The notes below the pieces were generated by a model that ran no database searches, had not been told where the DNA came from, and was given only the letters and a program-made list of their open reading frames with translations. Of a stretch of 18,897 nt of DNA, positions 10,501 to 16,500 are shown piece after piece. The position numbers were made by a program, and so were the translations under genes. Location of the stretch: assembly GCA_028565635.1 (NCBI GenBank), contig JAOXYB010016988.1, forward strand, positions 1 through 18,897, in the 5' to 3' direction. The stretch comes from Phoronis ovalis. Taxonomy: Eukaryota; Phoronida; Phoronidae. The number at the start of each line of letters is the position of its first letter. Positions within the stretch are counted from its first letter, which is position 1.

Positions 10501-13500
10501 TTGCTGGCTACTATATACAATTTTCCATAAGTGTATACAATTTCTATCCAAACTTTCATAATGTTAAGAACAAAATGTAACAGGCATACATGTACATATA
10601 TGACTACCTAATTTTCAAAGTATGAGGATAAAAAGTACAACATGGTGAGTAGGGATTAGATATTTTTATTACATTTTCTACGGTAGCTTTGAACATACAG
10701 GAAATGGAGTGATAGAATGATCGAACAAGTCAATCTCTGTGGTAACATCAGAAAGTGACCATACTTGAATTAGAGGCTTACCTCTGTTGGGTGAAATATC
10801 ACTGACATACAATTCATATTCAAATTCGACAGTCGAAGAAGCAGAGCCCAAATTTTCCACATCAACATTTACCAGAACTTTGCCTCCTATGTGTTCTCCA
10901 GCACTACACTGAATTTCAGTGCTAGTAGCAGACGTAACTGTGCAATCGGTGTCACCTAAAAAAATTATTCCCAAAATCATGTTTAGCGGTGGTATGCAAA
11001 GAACAAGTAAAATAACCATTCAGAAACATGTATTATGACAATACAAATACTTTCAGCAATTGACAATACAAACTGTACAGAAACACATCAAATTTTCAAA
11101 AACTGCTACAATATTATGTTTATGTCTGCAGGTACTACTCAGTCTAAGCATAATCCTTGCAACTGGCTGAAGTGTTGTTACTCACCAAGTTTAACGTCAT
11201 TGCCTCCTTTGTTTGTACTGAAGCCTGCACCTGAGATGGTTACAGTCGAGCCAGGAGTTCCCTTCTTAGGTAATACATCATTGATCATAGGAGTGGCTGA
11301 TGAGCTGTATTCATATGTCTATTCAACAAAAAAATTAAAACCATTTTTTTTTTAATCCAACATATATTTAGTCAACCAGTGATATCTAGTTTTAAGCAAG
11401 ATATCTTATCATTAAAGCAGGATTCAGATTTGACAAAATTTATCTGGAGCTCCTAAGTTTTTCTTTTTTTATTTTCCAATAGACTATGGAGCCACTACCA
11501 TGATACCCACATTAATCCAGACAATCTCAGCATGCTGGTTTTTGTGAATGAGTCATGCGAGGGAGCGAAGACCTGTATCATTATTTATTCACAAAATGTG
11601 CATGCTGTGAAAACTTGCATTCACATGGCAATAGCGATGGTGGCTCCACCAAGTGCAAGCAATAGTCTATTTGGCTAACATATTTGTTTCATATGCTGTT
11701 ACAGAATGAAATAACACTGGGCATGTTGTATACTATGCATCTTTGTGCGATTTGTAGAAAATTGTTTGAAAAATAAATATGAAGAAATGAAAAGCTTGAT
11801 GTTAAGACACAATTGAGAGATAATAAAATAAAAATACCTCTGGAGGATAGTGCTGACCATTTGATTGGATGGCAACTGAAGCTGCTTCTACTGACCTCCT
11901 GAATCTAGGTGATTTAGTAGGTGTCAAACAAATAATTCTTGTTGATGTCACACTATATAGCAAAAAAAAAACATTTCTGAAATTCTACCACTTTTTATCT
12001 TTCACACTGTTTATATATTGTTTGCAACTTGCACTTTAGCTAAAACTATGATGTCCATAAATGTATGATCAAAACTGTATGAACTGCCAGCTAAGATAAA
12101 TTAGTATCCGTACTTAATTATTACTCACAACTAATTTTTGCACATCTAGTGATCAGGATAAAAAACACTGAAAAAGAGATTGCACAGTTTCTACACAACT
12201 ATTTAAGTAGTAAGACTTTCAGGGCATGGATGGTAGTAAAATCTGATGTTTACTTTAATTAATTTTAGTACAGAGCCTATTATCAAGAGTCTACTAATGA
12301 ACTGTCTCCCATATAAAATCCCAATACCTCTTTATCTCGCACATTTTTCCACCAATGTTAACTTTAGTGCCTGATTTTTCAAAGCCAACTCCAATGATAG
12401 TGATTTTAGTACCACCATTTTGACTGCCTTGCTTTGGTGTAATATCAGTGATAGTGGGCTTCACCATTAAGGAACAAGAACCGGCCTATAAATAATGATG
12501 TTGGCATAACAAGAGCTATAACATTTATCTTTATTTTGATACAATTTTTGGAGCAAGTATAGGTGCACACTGAAAACATAAATTACAAATTCCATAGCTT
12601 TGGGGCCCCTTGAGTAGAATATGTCTATTTTCCATTGGATTCTCTTTAATGTGTTAGTAAACATACATTTCTTCTAAAATGAATTGCATATGTCAAGCTT
12701 GGAAATCTAATATTTCAAAGGAGTTAAAATTGGGTAATGAAGTTCATTATACATCTGAAATATTATACAAAATCCCTATGTTTCACGTATAGATCGAAAA
12801 AAAAAAATTTACTCAATGTTTGAGCTTACCACCTTACAACGGGCATCTCCTTTTGTTCCAATGTTCAGTTTCAGTTTCTGTTTTCCAGCTACAATACCTT
12901 CTGTTGTGCAGATAATTTCTGTCATGTTTGCAGACACTATTTTACACAGACTCTCTCCAACTGTCACTGTAACCTCCTCAAGTTTGTCAATAAATCCGGA
13001 ACCCTTTATGGTAACTGTGCTTTTGTCTGCATCCAAAGTCTGAGGACTGATGGACACTATTTGTGGAGTTGACGATTCGGTGAATGCAAATTGTGAACTA
13101 AATCTGTGAAGAAAAATGAAACTTATATTGAAACGAGGAAAATTAAAATAGAGTTTCATACGCAGTAATTTACAGGAATATAATAACACAGATTTCATGA
13201 GATATTATGCTTATAAATTGTAAAGAAAATTGCAGAAAAAGCAGTGCCGCTATGATGTCTGTATCAGCTTAAACTATTTCTGGAGTTAACAATTTGATGA
13301 ACAAGGAAAATTAAAATAGAGTTTCATACACAGTAATTTACAAGAATATAATAACACAGATTTTCATGTGATATTATGCTTATAGAGAAAATTGCTATGA
13401 TGTCTGCATCAGCTTAAAGTAACTAGCACTTTTCACATAAGCTCTAGTGGTGTTTGATAGAGACCAGGTGTTTGTTTAAATTCTGTATTGTGGAAAAATT

Positions 13501-16500
13501 TAATAGGACAACCAAGAAGCATCGCTCAGTAAAATTTAATCCATCATTTCTTCTCCTTTTTACTATACACAACTACGAAAACATATTTTCACATTAGGGC
13601 CTGTTTCTAAGAATACCTATATTTCTTGGAATGTTGGTTGAAGGCAATTTTTGCAGTGTCTTCATTTCCTGACGATGTTACACAAGTGATGTCAGTATAA
13701 TTAGCTTCAAGAATCTTGCAGTTACTACCTCGTTCTCCAAGTAAAACAGTCATATCTGGTGAAAACCCAGTTCCTGTAAAGAAGATGGAATTAAATTCAA
13801 AACTACTACTGAAATCATTCGAGACTTAATAAACACGAGCAATAACTATTTCATAATGCTTGCTCCTATCTTATTGGTGCACACAAAATGAAAAATAGCC
13901 TTATGCAACATATAATGTCGTAGCCCAGGTGAAGTAAGGAGCTTTCTTATCATGTTGCAGAGCAAAATCAATGTTGTCATAACTATGACAAGAAAAATTT
14001 AATACATTCCATCTATTGTACTGAAAATAACTCAAAGCATACATATTAGCACAGCTGCTGTTTACAGTAATGATGTTTACATTTAAGATACTTTTACAGA
14101 CAGATACCCATCTCACAGCTTATCTCGGGACTAAAACTGGCCTACAGTTGACCACAGTAGAATTGATCCAATATCAAAATCAAACTTGACCTGTATTTTG
14201 GTCCCTATTTAGCATCAGTTTTAAAATGATCACTCTTTGTTTTCAAATTATTAAGTTTAGGATGGGTATTAACACACTACTTTCCAGGTCATTCAAAAAA
14301 ACAATTAGACTATTACACTCCCTACATATTGCCTTCATTAATCCACTTTCGGATTGTCCAGGCATCGCTTCATCTTTGTATGCAAAGACACACCATATGT
14401 GGAACAAACATGGCCGCCAGTTGGCCATACTGCAAGTGATCCACGTTAAACTTATACCTGACATGTATTTTGACCTGTATTAACACTGTACCAAATATGA
14501 AGTTAGTTACCTTTTGAATTAGTGATCTCTAAATGTAACAGAGTTTTCAAAATCTGGTCTAAAAGCATGCAGTTTTGATACTTTGAAAAAATGCCGAATT
14601 GTTGGATTTAGAATTGACCTACTTTTTCAAAGTCATTCCAAATACCACTTAGCCTATTACACACTCCACCCACCACCCACATTGTATAGCCTTCACAAAT
14701 CCACCTTCTAATTATCCTAGTACTGCTTTGTCTTTGTGTGAAAATACAAACATTTTTTACCCATATTAGCCCTGTACGGAATATGAAGTTGATCTGATAA
14801 AAGCTGAAGTTGTTTTACTGCGAGGCAAAGGAAAGTGTTACATATGACGACCATGCACAGTCTGTGACTATATGTCCAATGCAATATGTGCCAAGTGTGG
14901 TGGGCATAAAAATGAAATTATAATTGAAGATATTATCAAATATGTCCACTATGCAGAATATATATAGAGATATTGCTAAATGAACAGGAAGGAGATATTA
15001 AGTTAATTTAAAGGTTTGATTTAAAGTTTATATGTGTATTCTGTGAGTTGTATTGCTGTGTACTTTTGGCCAGATACCTTGAATAATGGAATTCACTATG
15101 TAATTTTGCACCACTTCACATCCACATATATATGCAAGTTAGTAAAGTATGTTAAAAACGAAATTTATTTTGAGAGCCTAATGAATCACAATGCATATCA
15201 TACTTGTATCACATTTTTACAATCTTTTTATTCCTTACAACCCTATTTTCTCTGCAAACCTACTCTTCTATGGCAGAAATGTTAATATTCATACTTTCTT
15301 CATCATCACCATCATCAGCATCATTAACATCATCACTATCATTACTGTCATCACCATCATTTGTTTTATCTTCATTTTCTGTTGAATCATCAAAACTGTC
15401 ATCACCAGTCTCACTACACTCATTGTTACTAGTGGAATAAACATCACCATCACTACTTGTTAAACAGTCATCATTGCTGCTGACGACCTCACTCGTACCA
15501 GAATACAAATCATCATCTGTGATGCTATCACTGTCACTGTCAACAGTTTCATTATCATACTCGTTACCGTCAACTTCACTGTCATCATCTTCATCATCAT
15601 CATCATCATCACAGACATAACTTGAGTCAGTTTCAGCATCGTTTGAAGTGAAAGTCAACTTCAAATCTTTTAGAAGGTCTTTGATAAAATCTACATCCTC
15701 TCCACTTAGTTTATCATTAGGTTGCAATAACTCCACATCAAAATCTATAAGTTTTTTAGTATGCCTTGTAACATCATCGTCACCAGCTTTATAGTCACCT
15801 ACACATTCAGTTTCAACAGTATCTAAAATGTAAGCCTGCAGATCTTTAAGAATGTCTTTGATGAAATCAACATCCTCTTTGGTCAGTTTTTCATCATGTT
15901 GCAATGACTCAACATCAATATCTTGAAGTTTTCTAATATGCTTTAAATTTAATAGCGTTGGAAGTTTTTCTTCAAATTCACTATCACTGTCACTATCAGC
16001 AGTTTTATCATCCTCATCAACACTGTCAACATCGTTGCCACTATCTTCTTCATCATCCTCATCATCATCACTCGAGTTAGAATTATTTGAATTGTTAATC
16101 CGCATCTCCTTATGAATGTCTTTGATGAAAACAACGTCCATTTCACTTAGTTTTTCATTAGATTGCAATCCCTCAACATCTACATCTACAAGTTCTCTAA
16201 TGTCTTTTAAATTTAAAACTGTTAATATTTTCTCTTGAACTTTTTCAAAGAGAAAAGTAGCAAATGCATCACTAATTAATTCCCTTGAATTAGAATCACA
16301 TACAACACATATCATTTGTTGTGGGTGAGATGCACTTATTGTATAACCAATCGGTGAAAAATCTCCTTGAATAGGACTTTCTCTAACAAAGTACCCAGCG
16401 GAATCAAATACTTGAAGACTGCTTGCTTGAGGGTCACACAAATATACATGTTCCCATTTCCCTATTGCAACAGATGAAAATATGGTTTGACTTTCATATG

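Noticed and set aside
12816-13043. Plus-strand open frame opposite fibrocystin-L exon 5
   Set aside because: It is the antisense shadow of a well-supported IPT exon.
13901-14116. Minus-strand open frame of 71 codons in the large intron
   Set aside because: It lacks motifs, and exons 3 and 4 of fibrocystin-L join correctly without it.
15204-15440. Plus-strand Ser/Ile-rich open frames over the cat/atc-rich stretch
   Set aside because: They are antisense translations of the Asp/Ser-rich tail of the nested gene.
15300-15612. Possible simple-sequence microsatellite (catcat runs)
   Set aside because: The runs are the Asp codons (GAT/GAC) of the acidic tail, interrupted irregularly, so they are explained as coding sequence.
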